DNA from: DASUPK01 sp963833375
GTDB taxonomy: Bacteria; Actinomycetota; Thermoleophilia; Solirubrobacterales; 70-9
Direction: 5' to 3'
Assembly (NCBI GenBank): GCA_963833375.1
Contig: CAWHXR010000004.1
Coordinates: 496,001 to 560,000 of the forward strand
Length of the DNA: 64,000 nt
Under the pieces are notes generated by a model. The model did not search any database. It had not been told where the DNA came from and saw only the letters and a program-made list of their open reading frames with translations. The translations under genes and the position numbers were made by a program. The first letter of the stretch is position 1; each line of letters starts with the position of its first letter. Positions 36,083-43,457 of this stretch are shown piece by piece.

Positions 36083-36099
36083 CGCCCACGCAGTATCTC
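36083..36099 (-). promoter_or_regulatory. Conserved SnoaL promoter/start block
   Basis: GAGATACTGCGTGGGCG directly before the ATG. The same block precedes four other SnoaL transcription units. GATACT would be a -10 element and puts the start of transcription within a few bases of the ATG (near-leaderless). Confidence 0.45.
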
Positions 36100-36454
36100 G
36101 GACGTGCGGATTGCCCATCCGCTGGGACGACCACGGCGATCCGGAGAAGGCCCTCCAAGGGGGCCCGGCTGCGGCAGTAACTCAGCAGTCGCGGGCGCCT
36201 GCGCTGGTAGTTCCCGTGGCCTTGACCGCCTCGCCGGGCTTCACGGCGCGACGATCCACCGATCGACTCCACCGGAGCCGATGTGCTCGGCGTCGGTGCC
36301 GATCCGTGGCCGCGCCAGCTCGGCCTGCTCGGCGACCGCGACAATCTGCGTAAGCGGTCGTCCCGGTCTCCGGTCCGCAATCGTCTTCCTTTGTCTCGAA
36401 CCAGCGAACAACCGGTGATAGCCTCCCCGGATACCTGGTTTCAAGGAGGAGACC

Positions 36455-37426
36455 ATGACCACTTTCACCCGGCTGCGGCGAGCCGCCATCGTCGCCGTAA
36501 CGCTCCTCGCCGCGCTCGCGCTCTGGGCTGCACCGGCCTCCGCCGTCGCACCCCCGAAGGTGATGGCGGCGCTCGGCGACTCGATCACGCGGGCGTTCAA
36601 TTCGGATGGTCCGGGCTGTCCGACCGGCCCGTCGCTCGACTGCCCCAAGAACTCGTGGTCGACCGGCACGAACCCGGCTGTCAACAGCCAGTTCCAGCGC
36701 ATCCAGGCGATCGACCCCGGACGCAATCCCGTCGCCATCAACGACGCCATCTCCGGCGCGACGGCAAGGCCGAAGCTCAATTCCGCCGGCCAGCAGATCG
36801 GCCTGGTCGCCCAGGCGGAGACGGCAGCCACCCAGGACCCCGACTACGTGACGATCGAGATCGGCGCCAACGACGCCTGCACTGGCTCGCTCGCCACTCA
36901 GACGCCGACGGCGGACTTCCGCGGCTATGTGGAGACGGCACTCAACGATCTCGTGAACGCGGACCCCAAGGTCTACATCCAGATGGCGAGCATCCCGGAC
37001 ATCAACCAGCTCTACACGCTCTTCAGCAGTGACCCGAACGCGATCCTGCGCTGGAGCCCTCAGGTTTTCAACGTCTGCCAGGCGCTGCTCGCGAACGCGC
37101 CCTCGAACGCAGCGGCTGACGTGGCGCGCCGGGACGCGTTCCGCCAGCAGGTGATCGACTACAACGGCGCCCTCGCGGACGTCTGCGCCGAGTTCAAGCG
37201 CTGCCTCTTCGACAAGAATGCGGTGTTCAACTCGACCTTCACGGCGGCCGACGTTGCGACCGTGACGAACACCGCGGCCTTGCCAGGCACCGACGTGTTC
37301 GACTTCATCCCGGTCTTCGGGCTAGGGGCAATTCCCGGTTCTACCGCGGACTACTTCCACCCCTCGCTGCTGGGACAGGCGCAGCTCGCGGAGACCACCT
37401 GGAACGCCACTTTCTCGATGAACTGA
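36455..37426 (+). CDS. Secreted SGNH/GDSL hydrolase
   Basis: 323 aa with a signal peptide (VAVTLLAALALWAAPASA). SGNH blocks: MAALGDSITRAF (Ser nucleophile), a Gly/Asn region SGATARPKL, EIGANDACTG (Asn), and the C-terminal DYFHPSLLGQAQLAE with the Asp-His pair. Likely an extracellular esterase or lipase. AAGGAGGAG precedes the ATG. Monocistronic; the interval upstream (36120-36454) shows no gene. Confidence 0.9.
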   Translation: MTTFTRLRRAAIVAVTLLAALALWAAPASAVAPPKVMAALGDSITRAFNSDGPGCPTGPSLDCPKNSWSTGTNPAVNSQFQRIQAIDPGRNPVAINDAISGATARPKLNSAGQQIGLVAQAETAATQDPDYVTIEIGANDACTGSLATQTPTADFRGYVETALNDLVNADPKVYIQMASIPDINQLYTLFSSDPNAILRWSPQVFNVCQALLANAPSNAAADVARRDAFRQQVIDYNGALADVCAEFKRCLFDKNAVFNSTFTAADVATVTNTAALPGTDVFDFIPVFGLGAIPGSTADYFHPSLLGQAQLAETTWNATFSMN

Positions 37427-37725
37427 CCGGCTTCCATCTGCGGTCCCTGGAGGCAGAACGGCTGCCCGCAGGCCCCTGAACTCTCGGGGGTTGACGGCCC
37501 GTGATGCAGCTAGGGATCGAGCGTGAGGATGCCGGTCAGCTCGACCTGGCTCTGCCGTCCGGCCGCTCGTACCGTCCCTGTGAGCGCGCCGCTCGCTCCT
37601 TTTCGAATCCTTCGATCCCATTGAGCAGCTCTACACCAGCGCAAGCCGTCAAGCGACCGCCGCTGAAAGTCCCGCGTCGGACGAAGCGGAACGCTCTACG
37701 GGTCGCTCGTCACTTACCTGTGCGA

Positions 37726-37770
37726 TGGGCCTGCAGGACTCGAACCTGCGACCTGCGGATTATGAGTCCC
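37726..37770 (-). other. 3'-half tRNA fragment (CAT anticodon), likely attachment site
   Basis: On the minus strand the sequence reads an anticodon arm (CTCATAATCC), variable region, a perfect T arm GCAGG-TTCGAGT-CCTGC and the acceptor 3' strand AGGCCCA. No matching 5' half (acceptor, D arm) is found upstream. The 5' side of the anticodon stem has one extra G. A 3' tRNA fragment is the typical scar of tRNA-targeting integration. Nothing else is seen in 37427-37932. Confidence 0.7.
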
Positions 37771-37932
37771 GCCGGAGCCGTGACGGGGCGTTGCGTCCTG
37801 CGTCGTCCTTAGGCGTGATCGCAGGGGAACCACTGTGTGCGCCGTAGTCTGGTGTCGCCCCGTTTCGTCTCTTTTCGGCTGAGTTGCAGTCAGCGCATCG
37901 TCGCGGCGCCTGGCTTCTCCCCACCAGGGCTC

Positions 37933-38415
37933 CTAGCGCCTGAACCTGAAGATGCGTGTATCGGTGTCGGTCGCGCCGGTGGCGGGGTTGGTCGCGGTGA
38001 CCGATGTGCGCAGCTTGGAGGCGCCGATGTTCCTCCGGATCGCTCCGCGAGCTGACTTGTTCGGCTTCAGGAACGCCTCGATGATCTCACCCGCCGGAAA
38101 CAAACCTGTGTCCACGGCAGGGCCGAGATCTGGCCCCCTGAGCACCAAGGTCGAGGTGGCCGTCACCTGGCACTCCGCCGAGCACACGAACCTATAGGCG
38201 ATCCGCTTTCCCAGCTTCAGCTTGCCGGTGGTCACATAGTTGAGCAGGCCCTCGTCCTCGCCATACACCGACGTCTGCGCGACCGCACGGGGCGGCGCGG
38301 CGGTCACGAGGATGACCGTGACACCTGCCGTCACGAGCGCTGCTATCCCGCGTCGAATCAACCCAAGCCGCACTCTAGCGGCCTCGATCAGCAGCCAGGC
38401 GCGAACGGGCGCCAC
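37933..38415 (-). CDS. Secreted hypothetical protein
   Basis: 160 aa. An N-terminal hydrophobic stretch (GIAALVTAGVTVILVTAAPP) precedes a beta-rich domain: GKLKLGKRIAYRFVCSAECQ, VTATSTLVLRGPDLGPAVDT, SVTATNPATGATDTDTRIFR. Two close cysteines (CSAEC). The composition resembles the C-terminal Ig-like parts of other secreted proteins in this window. Function unknown. Confidence 0.65.
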   Translation of the reverse strand: MAPVRAWLLIEAARVRLGLIRRGIAALVTAGVTVILVTAAPPRAVAQTSVYGEDEGLLNYVTTGKLKLGKRIAYRFVCSAECQVTATSTLVLRGPDLGPAVDTGLFPAGEIIEAFLKPNKSARGAIRRNIGASKLRTSVTATNPATGATDTDTRIFRFRR

Positions 38416-38536
38416 AGCTTGCGTTGATGCTCATGTGAACCAAGAGCAGTCCGCCAACCCGATCCGAAGTTGGCGAAGTCCGCCCCTGCACTCGAACCGA
38501 ATGGCATTGCGCGGGAGCAGGGCCGACGCCAATAGG

Positions 38537-39265
38537 TCAGCCTCCCCCGGCCCCAATGCCATGCCAGCCTCCCCCGGCCCCAATGCCATGCTGTACCTGC
38601 GGAGGAGGATCGTTCGAGGCGCCGCCGCTGCTGCTGCTGGGCGCAGGTGGTGACGCGACTGGTTCGCTGGCCGGTTGGACTGTGGCCGGGCTGCGCCTCT
38701 TCGTCGTCGGAGCTCGCGCGAACGAAGGCTCACTCACAGCTGCGACCGGGGTGGCGCTCTTCTTCTCAGGCCTCTTTGTCTTCCGACTCTTCTCTGTCTT
38801 CCGACTCTTCCCTTGCGCCCCTCCAACGGGTACCGGGGGAACGGCTGGCGCAGCGGACGCGGCCTGGGGCGACTGCTGGGACGGATCACCGCCGTCGGTG
38901 CCGGAGGATCGCCCGCCCAGGATCACCACCACCGGAACCAGGACCGCGATCGCAAGGCCACCCCAAAGCCAACTCCGACCGGGAGAGCTCCACGGCGTCC
39001 GACCTCCGCTGCCGCTGGCTGTGGCTCGAGCGAGCGACCGTCGCAGCGTGCCTGTCCCGGGCTCTATATTGAGCGCAGCTGCAAGCCGCTTCAACGTCTC
39101 GGTGCTCGGCGGTTGACCTTCCTCGAGGCGTTCGACGTTGGCCTGGCTCGTGTCGATTCTCGCGGCCAGGTCCTCTTGGCTGAGCCCCAGCCCGGCTCGG
39201 CGGGCCGCGATCAGCCGCCCGAAGACCTCCCCCCCGCTCCTGCCTGATCTTCTTCCCGCTTCCAC
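38537..39265 (-). CDS. Membrane-anchored XRE-family HTH protein
   Basis: 242 aa. N-terminal Cro/C1-type HTH (GRLIAARRAGLGLSQEDLAA, RIDTSQANVERLEEGQPPST), then a single TM (WLWGGLAIAVLVPVVVILGG) and a long Ser/Pro/Ala/Lys-rich tail, ending in tandem WHGIGAGGG-type repeats. Architecture recalls RodZ-like membrane HTH proteins, but the tail is low complexity. The start MEAGRRSGRSGGEVF is plausible. Confidence 0.72.
   Translation of the reverse strand: MEAGRRSGRSGGEVFGRLIAARRAGLGLSQEDLAARIDTSQANVERLEEGQPPSTETLKRLAAALNIEPGTGTLRRSLARATASGSGGRTPWSSPGRSWLWGGLAIAVLVPVVVILGGRSSGTDGGDPSQQSPQAASAAPAVPPVPVGGAQGKSRKTEKSRKTKRPEKKSATPVAAVSEPSFARAPTTKRRSPATVQPASEPVASPPAPSSSSGGASNDPPPQVQHGIGAGGGWHGIGAGGG
38544..38592. 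repeat. Two-copy tandem repeat in the HTH gene tail
   Basis: About 25-bp units CCCCCGGCCCCAATGCCATG in tandem, encoding the terminal glycine-rich repeats HGIGAGGGW on the minus strand. Likely prone to copy-number change. Confidence 0.6.
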
Positions 39266-39668
39266 TGATCTCGGTCAGGGGGCGAGGAGAGGGGTGGCCT
39301 CAACAGCGGAAGACAACGATCTCTTGAGAAACTGAATCAACTCTGGGGCAGGGAGCTGGTGAGCAACACTCTAGGCCAAGTGCGGGGCGAACGCGAGGCC
39401 CAGAGGTCCGCGAGCAAAGGCTCCATTTCGCTGACCGGCTCGGCGAGCCCGGCCAGGGACATGCGGCGCTCGCTCTGTCGGCCGCGCGGACGATCACGGC
39501 CACGGCAGCAAGATCGGCCCACGCCTGTCGGAGCCGAAGGCGTGCGCTCGGTCTCGCCGCGCAACCGCTCGTTGTGCGTCGAGTACCGCGCTCGTCGCGC
39601 ATCAAGCACGTCCCCCTTACCATGCAGCCCGTGGTAGCGACGGGGATCATCACCGGCGTCGGTGAGAA
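39266..39668. other. Intergenic region without a supported gene
   Basis: Several overlapping frames are open on both strands but none has a ribosome site or recognisable protein. A minus-strand stretch (RLRQAWADLAAVAVIVRAAD) may be a decayed coding remnant. Confidence 0.3.
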
Positions 39669-40115
39669 ATGAACCAGCGAGAAAGCGACAGACTGGAGCG
39701 GCGGAGAGAAGGCGACCGCAGGTTCTTCGTCCGGCTGATCGGCTTCCTCGCGGGCCTCTTCGTTCTGGGCCTGATCGCCATCGTCTACGTGCTCGGCTTC
39801 ACCGGCAAGGACTTCAACGAGGGGCGCAAGGTGCAGCCGGCCGCCGCACAGGTCTCAACCACCGAGACTCAGGCCGCTCAGCCGCCGGTCGGCCCCGGCA
39901 AGGACCTGTTCGCCTCCACCTGCGGCGGCTGCCACACCTTGGCCGCGGCGGGAACGACTGGAACCGTCGGTCCGAACCTTGACGACCTCAAGCCCGATCA
40001 GGCAACCGTCCAGGCGGCGATCCAAAACGGTCCCGGGGCGATGCCCGCCAACCTGCTCACGGGAGCTCAGGCCCAGCAGGTGGCCGCGTTCGTCGCTGCG
40101 AGCGCCGGTCGGTGA
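39669..40115 (+). CDS. Membrane-anchored class I cytochrome c
   Basis: 148 aa. Charged N-terminus MNQRESDRLERRREGDRRFF, one TM (LIGFLAGLFVLGLIAIVYVL), then a small c-type haem domain with the CxxCH site in LFASTCGGCHTLAAAG and a distal Met ligand in GPGAMPANLLTGAQ. Faces outside the membrane. No oxidase or biogenesis genes nearby; donor and acceptor unknown. Confidence 0.88.
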   Translation: MNQRESDRLERRREGDRRFFVRLIGFLAGLFVLGLIAIVYVLGFTGKDFNEGRKVQPAAAQVSTTETQAAQPPVGPGKDLFASTCGGCHTLAAAGTTGTVGPNLDDLKPDQATVQAAIQNGPGAMPANLLTGAQAQQVAAFVAASAGR

Positions 40116-40199
40116 GTCCGACCAAGTACTAGGTCCGCCGCCCGCGACTGATGATCGCGGGTAGCCACATCTTTTGACGTAGCGACCGCGCTAGACCGT

Positions 40200-40373
40200 C
40201 TTGCTGGTTCCCCCAGCTTGCGTTCACCGACGCGGGAAAGAACAGGAGAAGCTCAAGGAGCTCTATCGGCGCTGGCCGGTCCTCGGCTTCGTTGTGAAGC
40301 GGATCATCGAGGCGATAACCGACCGCGCCCGGCGGGACGAGGTGTGCCCTGGCTGCCTACTTGCTGCCGGCTG
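40200..40373 (+). pseudogene. Short coding remnant or small ORF
   Basis: A frame from TTG at about 40200 reads KEQEKLKELYRRWPVLGFVV, then KRIIEAITDRARRDEVCPGC and stops after LLAAG. It is amphipathic and protein-like but has no good start or ribosome site. The rest of 40116-40471 holds no gene. Confidence 0.3.
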
Positions 40374-40471
40374 ATTCAGCACGAAGACAGTCGAAGCAAA
40401 GCGGGCCTTGGGGTCATCAACGAGCCTGGAACGCGGATGCTCCTCCCGCGCCCATCGGTAGCTTGTCGGCA

Positions 40472-40783
40472 ATGGATCGGGAAGAGCTCAGACGTCAACT
40501 CGTGGCGAAGCTCGAGATTGAGAAAGCCCATGACGACGTCCGGTTGGTGACCCTCAACGGGGTCGTGCTCGGGCGCCTAGGTCAGAACGCTGACTCCGGC
40601 TATTGGGAACTCGACTGGCGCGAGGGGTGGAGGCGGCTGTCGAGTCGACATGCGGGCAGCGGCGAAGCCGAACATGCAGAGAACTGGGCAGTCGAGGAGG
40701 TCGCCAATCTGATGGCCGTCGAGCGATCGGCGATCGACGCTGGTGGCCCGTGGGGCAAGTCACCCCCGCCCGGCGTCAGCTAG
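40472..40783 (+). CDS. Small hypothetical protein
   Basis: 103 aa: MDREELRRQLVAKLEIEKAH, DDVRLVTLNGVVLGRLGQNA, SGYWELDWREGWRRLSSRHA. Soluble and charged; no signal peptide, no known family. Moderately convincing from codon use; ribosome site weak. Confidence 0.5.
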   Translation: MDREELRRQLVAKLEIEKAHDDVRLVTLNGVVLGRLGQNADSGYWELDWREGWRRLSSRHAGSGEAEHAENWAVEEVANLMAVERSAIDAGGPWGKSPPPGVS

Positions 40784-40806
40784 TCCTGGCGCTTCTCCTT
40801 GCGCAC

Positions 40807-41322
40807 TCAACCCAGCCCGCAGACTTCGAAGCCGTAGCCCTGGGCGATGCCCTCGGCCTTTGCCGTAACTAGGCCGATGCGTCGTTGCAGCCTTCGAATC
40901 TCCCTGGCGTCCAGATGGTCGTAGGCCTCGGCCCAGTCGTCAATCACGCTTGCCTCGGCAGCGAGGATTGACACGATTGACCTGAGCGTGCCGACGCTCG
41001 CGGACGGGGGGTGGAGGGCCTGCAGTTCTTGGGTCTCTGCCATCAGGTTGTCGCTCGCCTGGCGAAGAAGATCGGCGACCTGATGAGCCTTTTCCGAGTT
41101 GAGGAGACCCAACTCGTTGGCCTGGCTTTCGAGGTCCTCCCTTCGGGACCGGTGGTTGTGACAGATCGCGTCGGCCTGGGCGATGAACTCGGCCTTGGAG
41201 AGCGGCTGCCCGCTCTGTTGAGTCGCCACTTGGGTCACCGTCTCGGTGGGCCCCCCGCCGCAGCCGGCCGCGACAAGCGGAATAAGGACGAGTAGCGAGG
41301 CGATGCGTCGCACCGCGTTCAA
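40807..41322 (-). CDS. Putative lipoprotein, helical
   Basis: 171 aa. Lipobox in SLLVLIPLVAAGCGGG. The mature domain is helical: LSKAEFIAQADAICHNHRSR, KAHQVADLLRQASDNLMAET, HLDAREIRRLQRRIGLVTAK, ending GYGFEVCGLG. Same pattern (early A-D-x-I-C, terminal GF-VC) as the lipoprotein at 17586-18068. Role at the cell surface unknown. Confidence 0.8.
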   Translation of the reverse strand: MNAVRRIASLLVLIPLVAAGCGGGPTETVTQVATQQSGQPLSKAEFIAQADAICHNHRSRREDLESQANELGLLNSEKAHQVADLLRQASDNLMAETQELQALHPPSASVGTLRSIVSILAAEASVIDDWAEAYDHLDAREIRRLQRRIGLVTAKAEGIAQGYGFEVCGLG

Positions 41323-41345
41323 CGTACCTGGCGTTCAGCGCCAGG

Positions 41346-41376
41346 GAGGAGGTGCTCGAAGCCGCCGGGCTGCGGG
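41346..41376 (+). pseudogene. SnoaL C-terminal scrap
   Basis: Encodes EEVLEAAGLRG in one frame, matching the conserved end of the SnoaL-like proteins (EALEAAGLRE). No other SnoaL sequence is attached. Confidence 0.5.
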
Positions 41377-41529
41377 GGAGCGGCTCGCTATCGCTTTCGT
41401 CCCTGCCTACTCCGACAGCGCGGCGGCTTCGGGGAGATGTGTGACCTGCGGACCCGCTTGACACGGCAACCTGGTCTGGGGACGATCCCCAAGGGGCAAG
41501 CTCGGGGGCAAGAGACAAGGAGGTCCGCG

Positions 41530-41784
41530 ATGAAGAAGCTACTCGCCCTCGTAATTTCCGTTGTCGCATTGGTGGCGTTCGCGGCGCCAGCCTCGGCGGC
41601 GCCGCGGGTGTTTTCCGTCACCGCTACCTGCGAACCGGTGGGGGGAGGCTTGTACCTATCTCACTCGACAGACGTCGCGGGTGAGGCTCAGCAAACCGCA
41701 ATTGTCGGGTTGCGTCAGTTTTTGAAATATGACGAAGAAAGGTGCGAGCCGGGCACCTGGGAGATCACGGTCGAGCCGCAGTAG
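41530..41784 (+). CDS. Small secreted protein
   Basis: 84 aa. Signal peptide MKKLLALVISVVALVAFAAP with cleavage near ASA-AP. Mature part about 60 residues with two cysteines (ATCEPVGGGLYLSHSTDVAG, YDEERCEPGTWEITVEPQ). AAGGAGG lies upstream of the ATG. Lower GC wobble (TTTTTG, AAATATGAC) than neighbours suggests recent acquisition. Confidence 0.72.
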   Translation: MKKLLALVISVVALVAFAAPASAAPRVFSVTATCEPVGGGLYLSHSTDVAGEAQQTAIVGLRQFLKYDEERCEPGTWEITVEPQ

Positions 41785-41861
41785 CGGCCAAGACCCAGCT
41801 TCTGAGAATCATCGGCATTTCGCACTGCCTCGGTATTCGGCTGCGCGTTCAATCCGAGGAC

Positions 41862-42158
41862 CTAACACCCGGCCTGTTCGAGCATGCGCTCGCAGGCGGA
41901 TTCGTCGAGCGGATTTGAATCGGTTGAGCGCTGCTCATCCGAGCGTGTGATCATCCGCCAGCCCGCTTCAGGCGGGTCGGCGAGAACCAGCACGCCTCGC
42001 GCCGCGCCCGACAGCTCGTAGCGTCCGTTCTGGTATGTCGCGCCTGGTTTGTTCACTTGGATTCCCTTTGATTGGGTGATTCGGCTCCGCGCCGCCGCCG
42101 AGCCCGAGGGGCCGGCGGCAGTCGCGGGCGCCGCGCTGCTAGATGAGGCCGTCGCCAT
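41862..42158 (-). CDS. Hypothetical protein downstream of the His-rich peptide gene
   Basis: 98 aa: starts MATASSSSAAPATAAGPSGS, then KPGATYQNGRYELSGAARGV, LVLADPPEAGWRMITRSDEQ and ends ACERMLEQAGC. Its ATG overlaps the 3' end of the upstream gene in the same way as the lipoprotein gene at 42977 overlaps its own upstream gene, and the overlap sequences are near copies, supporting translation by coupling. No signal peptide or known family. Confidence 0.5.
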   Translation of the reverse strand: MATASSSSAAPATAAGPSGSAAARSRITQSKGIQVNKPGATYQNGRYELSGAARGVLVLADPPEAGWRMITRSDEQRSTDSNPLDESACERMLEQAGC

Positions 42159-42228
42159 CGCTCGGGCCGCCGTTGTTGTCGGCGTCGTGGTCGCCGCCGT
42201 TGTGCTGGGGGATGCCGTGGTGGTGGTG
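42139..42228. repeat. Direct repeat, copy A (paired with 42958-43047)
   Basis: About 75-90 bp near-identical to 42958-43047. It encodes the DADNNGGPSDGDG tail on one gene and the ATGGCGACGGC start of the following gene, so the overlapping stop/start junction itself is duplicated. Confidence 0.75.
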
Positions 42229-42327
42229 ATGGTGGTGTCCGGCGATCGCGGCAGGCACCGCGGCCGCGCCGACGATCCCCAGCACGGCGAGAGCAGCGGC
42301 GATTCGAGCCTTCGTCTGCTTGAGCAT
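42139..42327 (-). CDS. Small secreted His-rich peptide with DADNNGG tail
   Basis: 62 aa: MLKQTKARIAAALAVLGIVG signal, AAIAGHHHHHHHGIPQHNGG, then DHDADNNGGPSDGDGLI. Seven consecutive His could bind metals; the acidic tail has a DxDxDNNG pattern like a calcium loop. AAAGGAGACACG precedes the ATG. The last 25 residues almost match the end of the lipoprotein at 42958-43293. Confidence 0.75.
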   Translation of the reverse strand: MLKQTKARIAAALAVLGIVGAAAVPAAIAGHHHHHHHGIPQHNGGDHDADNNGGPSDGDGLI

Positions 42328-42356
42328 CGTGTCTCCTTTCCTTGGTCGGGTTCGCT

Positions 42357-42977
42357 TCACGTGAGAAAGCTCGAGATGGCGCGTTCGATCGCGGGGCCCT
42401 GCCGGGGCCAGTCCTCGGGCGGCGCCGCTCCGACTATCACCGTCGTCGCGCTCGCCCCGGCGACGATGCAGGCGATTTCGCGATAGCCGTGCCCGGTCGA
42501 AGACGTGTAGGTGTCGATCACGCAAGAGCCACGGCCGTTCCGAAAGTGGAGGTTGGTCGCGGCAGCGACCGCCGCTACGTCGACGTCGCCCTCATCGCGG
42601 TTGTGGGCGGGTCGGAAGCTGCCCCAGTTCGCAAGCGTCTCCGCCCCCTGCCGCGGCGTCGCATTCAGGTAGCCCCGGATCTCCCCGCTCGGTGAGCGCA
42701 GCGCGGCGGTAGCGGTCCCCGGGTCTGAGCGGATCGCGCGCCAACCGGCCGGATAGGCGAGCTGGGCTGAGCCGTCGGGAAGCCGGCTCTCCCGCCAGGC
42801 GCGCGGCGGCCGCGCGGGGCGAAGCCAGCCGAAGGCCTGAGCCTGGCCGGATGGAGGCGACGAGGCGGAACTTGGGGGCGACGAGCCGGAACCGCAGGCG
42901 GCGAGGGCCGCCGCGCCCACGACGGAGAGCACGGAGACGATCGCCAGCGCCAGACGCCTAGATGTTGCCGTCGCCAT
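42357..42977 (-). CDS. Putative lipoprotein
   Basis: 206 aa starting MATATSRRLALAIVSVLSVV, lipobox near AALAACGSG. The mature domain: PDGSAQLAYPAGWRAIRSDP, SGEIRGYLNATPRQGAETLA, HFRNGRGSCVIDTYTSSTGH, GPAIERAISSFLT. Resembles actinobacterial extracytoplasmic PsbP/LpqN-like domains that interact with envelope machinery, but that is inference. Its ATG overlaps the stop region of the upstream lipoprotein gene by about 20 nt, so coupled. Confidence 0.75.
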   Translation of the reverse strand: MATATSRRLALAIVSVLSVVGAAALAACGSGSSPPSSASSPPSGQAQAFGWLRPARPPRAWRESRLPDGSAQLAYPAGWRAIRSDPGTATAALRSPSGEIRGYLNATPRQGAETLANWGSFRPAHNRDEGDVDVAAVAAATNLHFRNGRGSCVIDTYTSSTGHGYREIACIVAGASATTVIVGAAPPEDWPRQGPAIERAISSFLT

Positions 42978-43047
42978 CGCTGGGGCCGCCGTTGTTGTCG
43001 GCGTCCTGGTCGCCGCCGTTGTTCTGCGGGATGCCGGTGGACGAGCT
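42958..43047. repeat. Direct repeat, copy B
   Basis: Partner of 42139-42228; differences are scattered single bases (for example GAGGCC versus TTGCCG and GTGGTC versus CTGGTC). Confidence 0.75.
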
Positions 43048-43293
43048 CGAGGCGGCGGGGGCATCGGATGCGCCCTGGCCACCGTCGGTGTCGCCGTCCG
43101 CTTTGTCGTGCGAGACCGCGGCAGCCGGGCTCGGCGCGGCGGCGGGCGAGCTTCCGCTGGATCCTGCGCCGCAACCTGCGGCGGCGATTGCGGCCGCGGC
43201 CAGCAGCGCCACGAATGCGGCGGCGAGGCCCGATCTGCGCCTCGACCGTTTCAATCTGGTCGTGCGCTCGGTGGTCCTTTCGGGGGTGGGCAT
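42958..43293 (-). CDS. Putative lipoprotein with DADNNGG tail
   Basis: 111 aa. Basic start MPTPERTTERTTRLKRSRRR, hydrophobic AAFVALLAAAAIAAAGCGAG with lipobox Cys, a Ser/Ala/Pro linker, then GIPQNNGGDQDADNNGGPSD and GDGNI. The tail matches the His-rich peptide gene in both residues and DNA. First gene of the small operon 43293-41862. Confidence 0.75.
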   Translation of the reverse strand: MPTPERTTERTTRLKRSRRRSGLAAAFVALLAAAAIAAAGCGAGSSGSSPAAAPSPAAAVSHDKADGDTDGGQGASDAPAASSSSTGIPQNNGGDQDADNNGGPSDGDGNI

Positions 43294-43457
43294 GTCGATT
43301 CCTTTCCTGGTCCTTGCTGTTCTGCCGTTCGCACCGGGTACGCCGATCCCCCACGGTGAGATTGGGATGTGTGACCAGGATCCGGCGATCAGTGCCGGAA
43401 CGCATCAGCGACTTCGCCGGTCGTCGTCGCCGGTTCGCGCGCGCAAGCCCTGCAGAG

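Noticed and set aside
37726..37770. Functional tRNA gene
   Set aside because: No 5' acceptor strand or D arm is present and the anticodon stem has an extra base.
39337..39653. Overlapping frames on both strands before the cytochrome gene
   Set aside because: No ribosome site, no protein-like pattern; at best a decayed remnant.
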